A DNA stretch of 64,000 nucleotides from Paramecium tetraurelia (lineage: Eukaryota; Ciliophora; Oligohymenophorea; Peniculida; Parameciidae). Below the pieces are notes generated by a model that ran no database searches, was not told the origin of the DNA, and saw nothing but the letters and a program-made list of their open reading frames with translations. This document shows positions 25,497 through 38,800 of the stretch, one piece after another. The position numbers and the translations under genes are program-made. The stretch is taken from assembly GCF_000165425.1 (NCBI RefSeq), contig NW_001799000.1, forward strand, positions 434,001-498,000. The letters are read 5' to 3'. Position 1 is the stretch's first letter. Every line of letters begins with the position of its first letter.

Positions 25497-26970
25497 ATGA
25501 AAATCGTCATCCTTTTGGTTTTAGTGATGTCATCGTTAGGAAGGCTTACACAGAGAAATGACCTGTTTGGAAAAGAACAGATAGTCAAGGCCGCTATTAC
25601 AGAGTGGTTTACACAGAAACTAGATCACAATGATCCAACTTCACAAGAAGTGTTTAAACAAAGAGTTCACATTTATAATGAATATGTAAAAGATGACTAG
25701 CCTGAAGCAGTTATTTTATATATCTGTGGTGAATGGACATGTAATAACGAAGTACTTATCTTATAGGTGATGGAATTGGCAAGGGATTAACATTTGATGC
25801 TGCCTAATAATTGAATGCTGTTGTACTAGTTTTGGAACATAGATATTATGGTTAATCACAACCATTTGAGGATTGGAGTACTCCAAATTTAAAGTATCTC
25901 AATATCCACTAAGCATTGGATGACATAGCCTATTTTATCACTAGCATTAAAGCTAATGGAAACTACAATATTAAGCCAGACACTCCATGGATCCACCTTG
26001 GAGGTTCATACCCAGGAGCACTGAGTGCTTGGTTTAGATACAAATATCCTCATTTGACTATTGGAGGTTTGGCATCCTCTGCAGTTGTTAGGGCTGTTGC
26101 TTGTTATCACGAATACGACATGCAAGTTTATCTTTCTGCCTTAGAGAGTTCAACTGAGTAAGCTAAATTTTAACATAATTTTAGATGTGCGGATAGAATT
26201 CAGCAAGTAAACCAAAAGATTGAGGATGAATTGGCTAGAGATCCTGATGCTATCAAGGCTGCATTTGGTGCTTCAGAATTATAAGATATTGAATTCTTGT
26301 CTATGATTGCTGATATCTATGCTGGTATGGTATAAGGAAGAAAGAGATCAAAGATGTGTGATAGACTAGCAAAAGGATCTACTGTAGAGGAATGGTTTTT
26401 AGAAGTAAAGGACATGGCTAGAGAAACAGTTGATTAGGAGAGTTACGGTTCAGAATTTTTAAGGGATATCACTATTGACTTTTCAAAGAGTTCAAGATAA
26501 TGGACATATCAAACTTGCATTGAAGTTGGCTACTTCTAAACTGCTAATGTAAATAATCAATAATACATATTAAGCCCAATGCAGAACAATCTACTAGATC
26601 ATAAGAGTTAGTTCTTGATTTCTTCAGATAGTTGTGTGAGTACTCCTATGACATCCCCATATTCCCTGATGAAGATAGAACAAATGCTTATTTCGGTGGT
26701 CTTGATATCAATGTGGATCATCTCATATTTTCAAATGGCTCTGATGACCCCTGGTAACATGCTTCAATAACAAAATGGAAGTAAGGAAAAGAATATGATG
26801 TCAAATATATTAAATGCAAGGACTGTTCACATTGTATTGATCTTAGGGCATCCAGTCCAGAAGATCCCCCCGAATTAACTAAAGCTAGACAAGAAATCCT
26901 AGCAACATTCTAATAATGGATTAACGAATATTAATTGCAACAACAATAAAAAGCTACGATAATTGAGTGA
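25497..26970 (+). CDS. Secreted serine peptidase of family S28 (Pro-X carboxypeptidase / DPP7 type)
   Basis: ATG 25497 starts a clear signal peptide (MKIVILLVLVMSSLG), indicating lysosomal or secretory targeting. Family marks are WFTQKLDHNDP, ICGEW, EHRYYGQSQPF, the nucleophile motif GGSYPGALSAW, NGSDDPWQHASI (catalytic Asp) and DCSHCIDL (catalytic His). Introns of 26 bp (splitting the codon before DGIGKGL) and 27 bp (before CADRIQ) restore the frame, and a further one is needed near 26.6 kb. It ends at TGA 26968-26970 after a Gln-rich tail. These enzymes cleave after Pro near a terminus and act in acidic digestive compartments, fitting a phagotroph. Confidence 0.9.
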
Positions 26971-27023
26971 ATAATAATATATATAGACATATAGATAGAT
27001 ATATATGAAAAGTAATAGGGTTA

Positions 27024-27545
27024 TCAATAAGGCATGAAATGGCCTCTTTGGTGATGACAACACTACTAAGTTGGTCTTCTGAAAGATCTCTGCATCATTC
27101 TCATTTGTAAGAATTCTTGCCATAATTATTCTAATTCACAAGGACAAGGTTGATAGGGTTAATGATAGTACATTTGAGGTTCCTCTTATCGATATTGCTA
27201 TCTTAAGGGTGATGCGCATAGAGATTTACTTTGGGACTATTATTGAGGTGATTTTTATTATTGCCATGAACTCATCCTCTTGTGTCCTGCCTATTATTCT
27301 AACTATTTTTATGGTTATTGGATCATTTGATTTAAGTGTTTGTGACTCTCCTCCTCTAGAAAGCGCGAATTCTCTTGGATGTAGATTTGGCTTTAAGCTA
27401 ATTGAGCAAATTGTGGACTCTATTCTTCAACGCTCATTATTGAACTTTATAGTGGAAATCTGGCAAATGAATGGCTTAATTAGGTTTGGTTCAATGAAGA
27501 CCCTTAAGTATAAGACATTCCCACAAATTGATAATTATTATTCAT
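27024..27545 (-). CDS. Gln-rich 173-aa protein, function unknown
   Basis: One exon of exactly 174 codons, start 27545 (MNNNYQFVGMSYTQGSS), TGA 27024-27026. The product is dominated by Gln, Ser and Pro, with many Gln encoded by TAA/TAG, and ends in a Cys/His/Arg-rich patch (CPCELEQ, then CCHHQRGH) that could bind metal. In-frame upstream ATG and codon use favour this strand over the overlapping plus-strand frame. No family recognised. Confidence 0.55.
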
Positions 27546-27596
27546 AAAAATATAATTGTTATTTTAACTTTAATCATATATAATTTATATAATAAT

Positions 27597-28160
27597 ATGA
27601 ATACAGAATATTAATAATAAGAAGTTGAATTGTCAAGACAATCCCAATAAAGCTTAGAGGACACAGGCAATTAATTATTCTCAATTGTTTTTGCCATCAT
27701 TTACAATTGCATTTGGGGAATCCTATTTTGCTCATTTAGACATCTCTATTGTAAATTATAAATTATGACCAACAGATGATGAGGAATGTAAATAAATAAA
27801 CCTTTGGTCACTCTTGACAGAAATCTTTTTATTTTCAGTAACCATCTACAAATTGTACGATACTATTACTAGATAGAGCTATTGAATTACCAGTATATTA
27901 TAAAGTCTAAGGTAGATGGAAATAACATCTATTTCAGATTACGGAAAAGGTGGAATTTGTTTTAAGCATTATTGTATTAATTGGATTAAGTGTAATTTTA
28001 AATGTATTTATCTATCTAGTATGCTTATTTACAATTTGAAGATTGCAATGGATTGAGAAGCTTTGTTCTCTTTTATTTGATTGTGACTTACCTAGTTCTA
28101 GGCATATATTTGGTTTCTCTTCTTTTACTAATCACAAATAAAAGTCATAATTCTGGGTGA
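27597..28160 (+). CDS. Small four-span membrane protein
   Basis: The frame starts at ATG 27597 (MNTEYQQQEVELSRQS, a polar cytosolic N-terminus) and ends at TGA 28158-28160 after NKSHNSG. Hydrophobic segments are FSIVFAIIYNCIWGILF, LWSLLTEIFLFS, VLSIIVLIGLSVILN and FVLFYLIVTYLVLGIYL. Three or four introns of ~16-35 bp are needed between the spans, and I am sure only of the first (25 bp, ending CAG, near 27.77 kb). The layout resembles tetraspan proteins but no diagnostic motif is visible. Confidence 0.5.
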
Positions 28161-28202
28161 GATATAACGAATCATGATTTATTATGAAAATTTAAATCAA
28201 AG

Positions 28203-29572
28203 TCATTTTCTCAAAGTACTAAAATGTTGTTTCAGGATCTGGCTACAATTCATTTTTGGCTTAAACTTTTTCTGCTAGACTGGCTCAGGACATATAGTTA
28301 AGAAATCAGGGTCATTCTCTATTGGAATATCGTTAATAATTAAATTATCCAAGATTATTGTTTTATCCCCTTTCCTCATAATTAATTTGGGTTTCCGTCC
28401 AATTGCTGGCATATATCTATTTCTTTAAGATAAACCAGACATGCCATGAGAAAAGGTTTGATTTAAATTAGCTGCTAATTTAAAATTACTTTCCCCTGAT
28501 TCCCACATACTATTACTTCTATGATTTGTTAATACATTATTTTCAAATCGACCCTTCTTTATCACTCCATTCTTACACAATTCTCCATCTCCATGTTACA
28601 TACCCCTTTCCCAATAACCCTTATAATACTAATCCTTCCAAAACATATCACCATAACCATGTCTGTAATCATTCACAAAAGCACCAACATAGTAATTTCC
28701 TGATGGCCATGTAAACACTCCTTGTCCATGCTTTTTATCATTCTCAAACATCCCCTCATATCGATAATGACCCTCCTTCAAAGGATCCCATTTACTCCAC
28801 ACTCCCTTTCCATGTCTTACTCCGTTTTTAAACATACCTACACCTTTAGTTATATATTCAACCTCTATATTCTGCCCCATTGTTCCATATATAAGTGCCT
28901 TAACCTTCTGGTTTCCCATTACAAAATTGTCCATTATACACATCCCCATTGGAAAAGTTCTCTATCCCATGTCCATGCTTCAAATTGTTCCTAAAACTAC
29001 CTGTATACTTATTATTATTCTAAATGTAGACTCCATATCCATCGATTTTTCCAAATTTCCATTCTCCTTCATAAAAGTCATTTCCCATCTTCCAAATTCC
29101 ATGTCCATGTTTAAATCCATTCACCCATTGTCCGTCATAACTTTCATTATTACGAATATAGACTCCTTTCCCCTACGGTTTTCCATTTTAATATTCGCCT
29201 TCAAATGTCTCCCCTGTATCGAAGATCTCTTTGCAATATCCATGTTTTCGGTCATTCTACCAAATTCCCTCACATACTCTACCCTGCAATAGCATTAGAC
29301 CTTAGAAAATAAATATTTTATCCTACCCTGCCCATGTTTTTTGCCATTCATCATTTAACCATAAAAAGTTCCATTTGGATAGTCTTATTCCTGATAATTA
29401 GCTAGTCTTTTCAGCATTAGAATCTTACCTCTAAAAATGTTAAGTTATTATATCCTTACTCATAATCCTTATTATAAATATGGATGTTTTGTTACGGTTT
29501 AACAACACTGATTGGACTTAGTGGTTTATCATCTGGTATACTGATAGATGCAATCGTCGGATTGATATTCAT
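28203..29572 (-). CDS. MORN-repeat protein
   Basis: The start at 29572 gives MNINPTIASISIPDDK. After ~60 residues there are about nine to ten MORN repeats, for example YPNGTFYGQMMNGKKHGQG, YDGQWVNGFKHGHG, YEGEWKFGKIDGYG, YTGSFRNNLKHGHG, YEGMFENDKKHGQG and YVGAFVNDYRHGYG. Small introns include a 25-bp one that joins AEYRG to MFKNGVRHGKG within a repeat. The ~90-residue C-terminal tail (KPKLIMRKGDKTIILDN) lacks repeats and ends at TGA 28203-28205. MORN proteins bind phospholipid membranes and organise cortical and ciliary structures. A cortical role is likely by family but unproven. Confidence 0.85.
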
Positions 29573-29699
29573 ATTTTGTTAAACTTATTGCTCAATTAAT
29601 AAATCATTTCGTTATTGCATTTAATTTATATATAATATTATTACATATTTCGGAATAAGAATTCACTATTCTTACAGATATAGTTAAAAATTTATTTTA

Positions 29700-30306
29700 A
29701 TCAACAATTTCTAATGCTATTCATATGTGCAAAGTAGCCAATCAAAAGGCAAACTGTACCAACTATTAATAAATGTAAAACAGTGGGCTGGAATTAATCC
29801 TTCTTCTCATTTAGAGGAGTTTCCATATGATTTATAGGAACTATAGGTATGATTTATTTAGGAGCAATTGTAGACTTGAAATGGGATTTTTCAGAAATTA
29901 AAGATTAGGTATCTTACTCAATTGTAGGCTTGGTTTTTAAGGTCTCCATTTAAATTTATTCTGAATTTGCTCTTTGAAATGCAATATCGATGTCATCATT
30001 AGGACTGACAATCACTGTCATAATCTAAAACTTTGCTTTCATGATATTCTACTATATAGTTAAATACACCCAACCTCTTTATTGGTAATGATATGGATTA
30101 TATTTGTAGTCATTGGATTGAGGATGCCTTTATTTCCAATCACTTTAAAATCTACATTGTTAGTTGTTCTGATCTAAGTAACTATCATTAAAAAGGAGTA
30201 TACTTTAAATGCCAGATGAGATCTAGTGATGTTCTGAATTTGAATTTGTGCTTTTTGGTTTGAAAAGTGCACATTCTCTTTTGGGTTGACTAGAAAGTGA
30301 AAATTA
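29700..30306 (+). pseudogene. TGA-riddled membrane-protein relic
   Basis: Two long hydrophobic frames look like parts of a polytopic membrane protein. The first covers about 29.75-30.09 kb (FIGTIGMIYLGAIVDLKW, LGLTITVIIQNFAFMIFYY), the second 30.09-30.30 kb (WIIFVVIGLRMPLFPI, LLVVLIQVTII). They are cut by TGA at 29828-29830 and 29975-29977 in one frame and at 30217-30219, 30235-30237 and 30241-30243 in the other. All sit where Trp would fit the surrounding aromatic and hydrophobic context. No intron set removes them all. Most likely a decaying gene in which TGG codons became TGA. The family is not identified. Confidence 0.45.
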
Positions 30307-30319
30307 TACATTAATTATT

Positions 30320-31150
30320 ATGTTTATATTCTTTCACTTAATAGTATTAGCCATACAATTCACTATCAAAGTCGATTAAGTTTCATGCACATGTCCAGAC
30401 ATTCCACAAGAAGATATCTGTATTGAAACGAAGGTTTGTAAATGGGAGGATGGATCATGTTAAAAACTGAATTGCACCGATGCAACTGATCAAGAATGGT
30501 GTGATCGAATATTGCCAAATTCATATAAATGTGCTTGGAATTAGGGAAAGTGCGATGCATTTACTGCTTGTTCAGACTATATAGTCTCCAAACCTTAAGA
30601 ATGTTTTGAAAAATGGTTCTGTGCAGATGGTGGCCTTACAGCAAGTGGACTTTATGCTTGTACAGATTTAAATACAGATGATACAGATGAAGGTCAGGAG
30701 ATTATATGTTAAGATGTAAAAATAGAAGAGGAATGTGTTGGTTTATAATAAGATGGCAATTATTGTATTTGGGATTCTACAGCTCAGAATTGCAATGCTA
30801 TAGGTATTGAAAGCTGTGGTGATGCTTCGAATACAACCTAAGAGTATTGTAGAGACACATCATGTGAGTGGAGTGAGTCCAATAATGAGTGCATGGATTT
30901 ATCTTGTGATTTATTCAAAAGCGAGGATAAGTGCAATTTATACTTTAGCTTTGATTTATCCGAAGTCACACGATGTTTATGGAATGGTACATCATGCTTA
31001 GATTTTGATATAACAGAACTACCTTCAGAGCAGTGTTTGAATATGACATTAAATACTTATGTTTGGAACTCGGTTTAATCGCGATGTGTAGAATGTGCTG
31101 AAAGTTTAATCCTTAAATTAACTTTAATTTTAATTTTGATTTATATTTGA
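30320..31150 (+). CDS. Small cysteine-rich GPI-type surface protein
   Basis: A single exon of exactly 277 codons. Residues 1-17 form a signal peptide (MFIFFHLIVLAIQFTIK). The mature part has ~35 Cys in modules of the form C-x-W-x(4-6)-C: CKWEDGSC, CAWNQGKC, CIWDSTAQNC, CEWSESNNEC and CLWNGTSC. The C-terminus ends in a hydrophobic run (LILKLTLILILIYI) right before TGA 31148-31150, the layout of a GPI-anchor signal. The same C-x-W-N module occurs in the giant surface-antigen gene 1.7 kb away on the other strand, suggesting they are relatives of very different length. It is probably displayed on the cell surface. Confidence 0.8.
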
Positions 31151-31339
31151 AAATACATTTATTATAGTTTTTATTTTAATTTTATAATAATTTATTTCGC
31201 AAGATTAGCTGATTTAAAAGTTAAATTTAAGGTGATAATGGATACTTAGATTTTGTTAAATTTTGTAAAAAGCACTTCAAATCTTAGAAAAACAAATTCA
31301 ACCATCAAAAACTTCCAAATAATAATTATTAATTAAAAA

Positions 31340-32842
31340 ATGACTTAATTCGATTTCCAGAATTTATTATTAATTTCTAATCCACCCCCTTTAGGATAAA
31401 ATCCTACCATTTATAATGCACGTTAGTATTCTAAGAATTTATTAATTTTAATTTTACATGTCCAAATTTTCTTGTTCAGGTCTATATGCAAGCAATTAAG
31501 GAGAGCATTAAGAAGTGATGATCATCACTCAATCTGGCGATTTACAGATAGTGGTACTTATGTTTTTGTGATTATTTAAGTCAAAAAGTGGAAATGAATA
31601 GATGGTTTACTTACCTTCCAATTCTATGGATACAATTCTTTGCTTTGCAAGAGAAGTGGATTAAAGTACAGTTAGGGTTCACATTATTTAGGTTAATAGA
31701 GTGGGACCTTTGACCTACTTCATCCAGAGTCACAAATTAGGGTCTCCTTCCTTCTCAATTTAAAAGATATTGAATAATTAAGAGTTCTAATGAGAGGGAA
31801 ACAAGTTTTTTTGGATACTTAAAATTATGTTGTCTTGGGAAAACTAGCTTCTGATATATGTAATTAAAGATACTTAACATTAGAACTCATATAAGCAAGG
31901 AACAGAATTTAAGTGCAAAAGAAAGCTTCTCTTGTATTGAAAGATTCAGTTTCCAGGGGCAGATTGGTATTGTGTATTATAAAAGTGGTAGGGACAACTA
32001 AGATAGGAGGCAAAGATGTTACGACTGTTAAAAGATTACCGTCACAAAAATATAATTTTATTGGAGGAAATCATAACAGATTGTAGATCAGTGTCAATCG
32101 TATTGGAGTATTGTCAAGGTGGAGACCTTCTGCAGCTCTTGTAGCAGAAGAGTTTTGATATTGATGTTCCTAGGTTAATGTTAAATCTACTTTCTGGTAA
32201 AAAAACTTATTTAATTATATTTTAGGTTTAAAACATCTCCATGATTTGGAAGTAGTTCATCGAGATATCAAGTTATAGAATATTTTATTTAAAGACTCCA
32301 AGAATATGGACACCCTGAAAATAGCTGACTTTGGATTCTCTTGTCTAAAATCTCAAATTTCATTTATTAATCCAATGTACACTCTCGTATATACAATCAT
32401 TTTAGTTGTGGTACTCCAGGATATACAGCCCCTGAAGTATTTAGTTAATCGAGTAGCTATGATGAAAAGGTTGATATCTATAGTGCAGGTATCATTTTCT
32501 ATAATATGTATTCCTTAATTAATACGTAGTTTAACATCAAAAAATCCTTTTGGAAATTCTAAGAATATTTCTGACCTGATCTAATCTAATATTAGTGGCA
32601 ACTATAATTAGGCATATTTAGAATCAACATATGTTAATAATCCTCTTGCTTATGATTTACTGACTAAGATGCTCCAGAAGGAACCACACTCAAGACCCAG
32701 TGCTGATGAATGTCTTAATCATCCATATTTTAAAATCCAAATAAATGGCGATTTTAGAATTGATGATGTTAAAGAAAAGATATAAATTAAAAGAAAATCT
32801 AAAAAATAAAAGAGGGAAGCTTAGAAGCAAAGCAGAATGTGA
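31340..32842 (+). CDS. Serine/threonine protein kinase
   Basis: ATG 31340 gives MTQFDFQNLLLISNPPP, and a ~200-residue N-terminal region of unknown type precedes the kinase domain. The glycine loop is atypical (FQGQIGIVYY). It is followed by RHKNIILLEEII, LEYCQGGDLLQLL, HLHDLEVVHRDIKLQNIL (catalytic loop), KIADFGFSC, CGTPGYTAPEVF, VDIYSAGIIFYN and a terminal KEPHSRPSADECLNHPYF. Several small introns are required, including one between the DFG segment and the GTPGYTAPE segment near 32.37-32.4 kb. It ends after a Lys/Gln-rich tail at TGA 32840-32842. I could not place the beta-3 Lys with certainty. The subfamily is unclear. It lies between the two surface-protein genes, with 51 bp between its stop and that of the antigen gene. 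Confidence 0.8.
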
Positions 32843-32893
32843 TTTTACTATAAATATTAAATTTTGTAATATAACTGATTAAAATTCGTAATT

Positions 32894-35800
32894 TCATTAC
32901 ATAAATATAAAAATTGAAAAGAGCAGCATTCTAGTAAAAGTGTCTGTATTAGGGTCTGTAGTGTTGGTGGGTTGTGGAGGGGTTATGGTCGTAGTGTTAC
33001 ATTTTTAGCAAAGATTAGTTTCAGCATTCCAACTATAAGTATTTAAACTTTATTCTAAACAGTTACTGGCTGATAATTGATTAGGGCTTCCAGAAGAACA
33101 TCCAGATGAAGTCATTACACAAACAGTGATACTCTTTTCATCAAACGAATAAACTGGTTTACAGATGCTTCCATTTGCTACAGTGGCACAAGTGTGATTA
33201 ATGCAAGAAGTAACTTCGATTCCATTTTGAAGGGAGGCTTGAAAATGGCATGAGTTTTGCTTGGATTTACAGGCAACCAAATCAGATTTAGCTTGCTCAC
33301 ATGTGGTCATTAAAGTACATGTCCCTTTCTAAGGATCTGCAACTGAAGGTGTAAAAACACAGATGCCATCCAATCCGCCAGAATTGCATGCAGTTTTAGT
33401 TTTGTATGTTTAGCATTTATTTTTTATGATACAAATGGTGCCATTTGAAATGCATGCTTTTTTATGTTATTTGCACAATTCTGTTGTTGTATCTTAGTAA
33501 TCTTAACAAGATTTAACCCTGCAGGATTTAATTCCTTAAGTTTATCCATCTTAAAAACCATAAACACAATTACCATCAGTTCCATGATGACATCCTGCCT
33601 CTTTGTATGATGAACACAATCCAATAGGGATACAATTAGTTCCATTAGTTGTACATTTAGTAGTTGCAACAAAACTATTGCATGAGGTATATGATGTAAT
33701 ATCGATTCCCATGTTTACAGTTGCATCTGTGCATTTTCTTTATCTGCAAGATTCTTCAGCCCATATACAAAAGCCATCAGTACCTCCAGAGAGACAGGAT
33801 GTTTCAGTCTAGTAATAATTGCACTCAGTCTTTGAAATGCAGCCCTAGCCATCAGAAATACATTGACTAGAATATGATTAGCATAGTTCTGTAGTAATAG
33901 CATTAAAATCAGAACACTTCTTAAAGGGAGCACAAGTGTTATCAATCCATCCACATTCTCCATCGATTCCAAGTGAGCAACTAGTCTAATTAATGTATTT
34001 GGAACATTGGGAAATGGGAATACAGGTTTAACCATTACTAGTACATTTATTTGAGTGTTATTAGCATAAAGTACGAGATGAGCTTTAGATATCAGCGCAT
34101 TATGAATAAGCAATGCATGATTATTAAAACCATAAGCATACATTTCCTGCATAATCTTTAGTGCATTTTGCTTTGACAACAATGTCCTTACAAGTATAGT
34201 TCTGATTGACACACCCTTTACCATTGGAGAAACACTTGCTAAGAAACTCTTGGCATTTCGCATCAGTAGTGAATTCCTTGCTTGCATCATTGCAATCTAA
34301 TTTTCTGCAATAGGTCTTCTCCCAAATGCAAAGACCTCCCTCATCTGTAGTTTTGGCAGAAGAACAAGAAGTAGAAGTAGTGTAGGATGAACATGCTCCA
34401 ATTGGTATGCACCCTTTCCCCTTTGAAGTACATTAACTAGACAGTCGTTGACAATCCTCATGAGTTAATACGCTTTCAGATGCATCCTCGCATTTCCAAT
34501 CTCTACACTACCCAATATTTGAGGCCTTATTGAGTTCCCATTAGCACCTGCCTATAGTAGTGTAGACAGGAGTATTTACACATACTGATTGAGATGAAAA
34601 AACACTGCATTTAGTTGACAATTATGTGCAATTTCCGGTATATAAGCATTGCGATTTCTTTTAACATGCTTACTACGTTTAAATGTCTTCGCAAGAAACA
34701 CTACTGACACAACCATATCCATTAGTTACACACCCTTCCTTAAAGATATTACATAGTTCATCACTGTCATAGTTGTTTGGTGCTTCACTGCATTTTAGGG
34801 CAGCACAAGGAGCAACTGAGTTACTGCTTTGACCTTTACAGGGTCTATCGGTTGCTGAGAATAGAGGACAAGACTTGGTGGTTCCACTGAATAAAGAACA
34901 AGGTTAAGGCAATACACAGCCAATTCCCTTCGTTACACATCCGCTTAAGAATTGACTGCATTCTTTATCAGTCTTTGCTGTAGTGTTATGCGAACAATTT
35001 CTTACGACACAATTCATCAAAGGAGTGGCTGCAATATCATTCCAACAAGGTTTAGTTCCATTAGATCCCTTTAGTTAACTGCACTCTAGTTGAGTACCTT
35101 GATAATCTGAACATTTTGCAGTCTAAACTATACAACCTCTGCCTTTGGTTACACATCCAGCTTAGAAGTCTTAACATTATGAATCTGTATTGTAAGTCTA
35201 ATTATCACTGCATAATCTGACTCTACACTATGAGATTGTGCTGGTGCTGTCATTCCAACAGTTTTTACCATTCCCAACAAATTTAGAACAAGTCAACTGA
35301 TTTCCAACATAATTATTGCAAGGGTCACTCTTATCAATACATCCTAATCCCTTTGTGACACATCCCTTCATGAATGCATCACATTGAATATCAGTAACAC
35401 TGATGGTATTATCATAACATTACTTCTATTCACAATATCCAAAAGAATCTTACCCTTTGCATTTGATTGAATTACCCACAAATGTCAAACAACTAGAACT
35501 AGTTCCTCTGTATTATGAACAAGTCTATGAAGCATCAACACAACCCTTGCCATTGGTTCTGCATCCTGGTAAAAATGAATCACATTCCAAATCTGTCATT
35601 CCACTTTAGTTTTAAGTACATGTTCTTTATACGCAATTACCTGAATCGAACCAACACCTGTCTCCAGCTGTAGTTCTTAAATTCTAACATTAAGTTTCAC
35701 TCACTCCCACATATAGATTACAAGAAATTTAAACTACATAACAATTCTAACCATCATAAGTACATGTAGACAAATGAATTCCACAATTTACATAATTGGG

Positions 35801-38800
35801 ATTCTCAATTGTATTTGAACAACTCCTATCTTCACATGTTCCTATATCATTTGTTTGTTTCCAACAAGGAGTGCCACCAATAGTTGTAGTAGATTAACAT
35901 GCTAATTTGGTGAATCCTGTGTATAAATTACATGAAGCTTGTTGATTTACACAGTCCACTCCATTATATCTACAACTAGCGAGATGTTATGGACAACTAA
36001 TAGCACTTGTAATATCTATTGTATTGCTACAAGTTCTGTCACTGCATTATGTAGATCCAGTCGCTGGAATCCAACATAGACCTCCTGAAGTCGTTGTTAC
36101 TTATTTACATGCTTCAGATGTGAATCCCACATATCCATTACAATTAGTCTATTGAATAACACATGATGAACCATTGAATCTGCATGTACTCATATGATCT
36201 AAACATTTCTAAGTAGTGGTTGCAACTGTCACATTAGTACATTACCTGTCTTCACATGTTCCAACTGAATTTGATGTTCTCCAACACTTAGTAACCCCAT
36301 CTGCCAATATCGCATCTTTACAAGCCTACTAAGTGAAAGATGTATATAAATTGCATGCTGTATGTGCATCAACACAAATAGTACCATTATATCTACAAGA
36401 AGATTTGTGAGCCTAGCAAGTAATTGAGTTTGAACTAGTTACTTTATCACTACATAATCTACTTTCACATGTTGTCAAAGCACTATTTTCCAACCAACAA
36501 TTCTCGCCAGAAAGTTTAATCGCTGTTTTACAAGCTGATTAAACAAAACTGGTATACGAAGTACAACTAGATTACTTGTCCACACATTTTACTCCATCAT
36601 AAACACAGCCATCAGAGTATTGAGTACAAAATTATTGTGAGAATGAATAAGGGTTTAACACACTCGTAACACTTGAACATGTTCTCGCCATGCAGGCTCC
36701 AATTGAATTTGATGATCTCCAACATAATCCAGTTGATAGACTTACTGCTTTCTCACAAGCATTGGGCTAGAAGTTTAAATACGAACTGCATAAATTCTAC
36801 TTTGCAACACAATTCGAACCACTAAAGATGCATCCAGATAAGAATTGATCACAATCACTTTAATTGGATGCTGATGTTAAATGTGTACAACTTCTTGTTT
36901 AGCATGTACCTGTGCCACTTGCTAAATAACACTTACCACCAGAGATTGTCGTTATCTATTAACAAATTTAATAGTTCAAACCAATATATGATGTACATGA
37001 AATTTAAGCATCTATGCACACGAATCCATTAAACCTACAAGTTGACAAATATTCTGTACATTAATCATTGTTTGCAGGATTAATTACATCTGAGCAACTC
37101 CTATCCATACATGTACTTTTACGAACACAAGGATACCCATTGCCAATCAAGTTTGAACATTAAGCTTCATCTCCTTAAAATTAAGTGCATGGTTCTGTGT
37201 TTTCAATACATCCAATACCTTTTGTAACACATCCAGATAAAAACTATTCGCATTATTCATTCTTTGTTGATGCAGTATCTTATGCACATTCCTTATTTAC
37301 ACAGCTAGTTCCACTTATCCACCAACATTATTTTGTGTTATTTAAGCCTTTGAATTTTGAGCAGTCAGTAGTGTTACTTCCAGGATATGATGTACATGGT
37401 TCTGTTTGATCAATGCACCCTAATCCTTTTGATACGCATGTACTTAAGAATAATGTGCATTATTCATTTGTAGTAGCTGTTATGTTATCTCCGCATTTTA
37501 AATGTCTACATGGTCCAGTGGTTCCTGTATCCTAATAGCATTTAATTGTTCCATTTATTCCAGAATGCTGGGAACATGCTTCTTAATTGCCAGTATATTA
37601 ATTACAATCAGCAGATTTATCAATACAACCAGAGCTACCCTAAAATTTGCATCCACTCAAAAAGTCATCGCATTATTTTTAATTGTTTGCTGTTGTATTG
37701 TTTGTGCATAGCAGAACTTCACAAGCTCCCTTTACACTACTAGTGCTAGTGCATTTCAACCCATTCCCATAGAAATTGATACAAGTCTCTGTTGTTCCTT
37801 AATACTAATTACAAGGGACTGTGGATGGGAGACATCCCTATGAATTTGTAACACATCCTGCTAAAAACTTCTTGCACTAATCATTAGTTGTATATGATGA
37901 AGGAGCATCAGTACATAATCTAATTCTGCAAACACCATTAACCCAAAAACAAGGTTAGCCATTTCCCAAATTATTATTACACAAACTAATGCTTTTAAAA
38001 TATGAGCAATTGGTTTTGGTAACACAAATTTGATTCCATTAACATGAAGCAGTAGCCTTACAAGTGAACTCTTTAATAGTAGATACACAATCTGTTTTTT
38101 TCACACACCCTTCGCCATTTGACAAACAATCACCTTAGAATGACATACACTATTCATGTGTCTTGTATTCAGAAGGAGCATCAGTACATACCAAATTTGA
38201 ACAATTTCCCTCAACTGTGTTTTTAGAATAACATCTTCCATCAGACCCTTCGTATTTAGAACATGTTGTTGATGTTCCATTATATGTTGAACATAATTTT
38301 CTACTACTTAAACAATTCACTCCATCAGTTACACAACCCTTTTAGTATTCGTTGCATTCTCGATCTGTTTTTAATTAAGCTTCTTCACAAACTCTTGCTT
38401 TACACCCATTTGTACCTAAAGTACATCTACCATCACTTCCTATGTACTAATTACACTCCTCAGCTGTTCCTGTATAGAAACTACATAATTTCAAAGAAGT
38501 ATCACATCCTCTTCCTTTGGTTATACATGAACTCAAATATTCCTTGCATTTTTCATCTGTATTATAGGTAGTAGGTGCATTTTCACATTTCCTTGACTAA
38601 CATTTATTTGATGATCCATTGTCACATAATCCCTCAGAACCTGTCATCTTATTGCAATCATTTCCAACATAACTATCACAAGTTGGCAATGGTTTCAACC
38701 AACATCCCTTACCTGTTGTAATACATCCAAACTGATATCTTGCGCATTGCTCATCACTATTATAATCACTAGGAGCAGACTAGCACTATCTTGCACCACA

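Noticed and set aside
27209-27547. 112-codon plus-strand frame with hydrophobic N-terminus
   Set aside because: The opposite strand gives a full-length start-to-TGA frame of 174 codons with typical Gln-rich composition.
33715-34290. Minus-strand frame in another register inside the surface-antigen gene
   Set aside because: The true register has regular cysteine spacing over 2,181 codons; this one has none.
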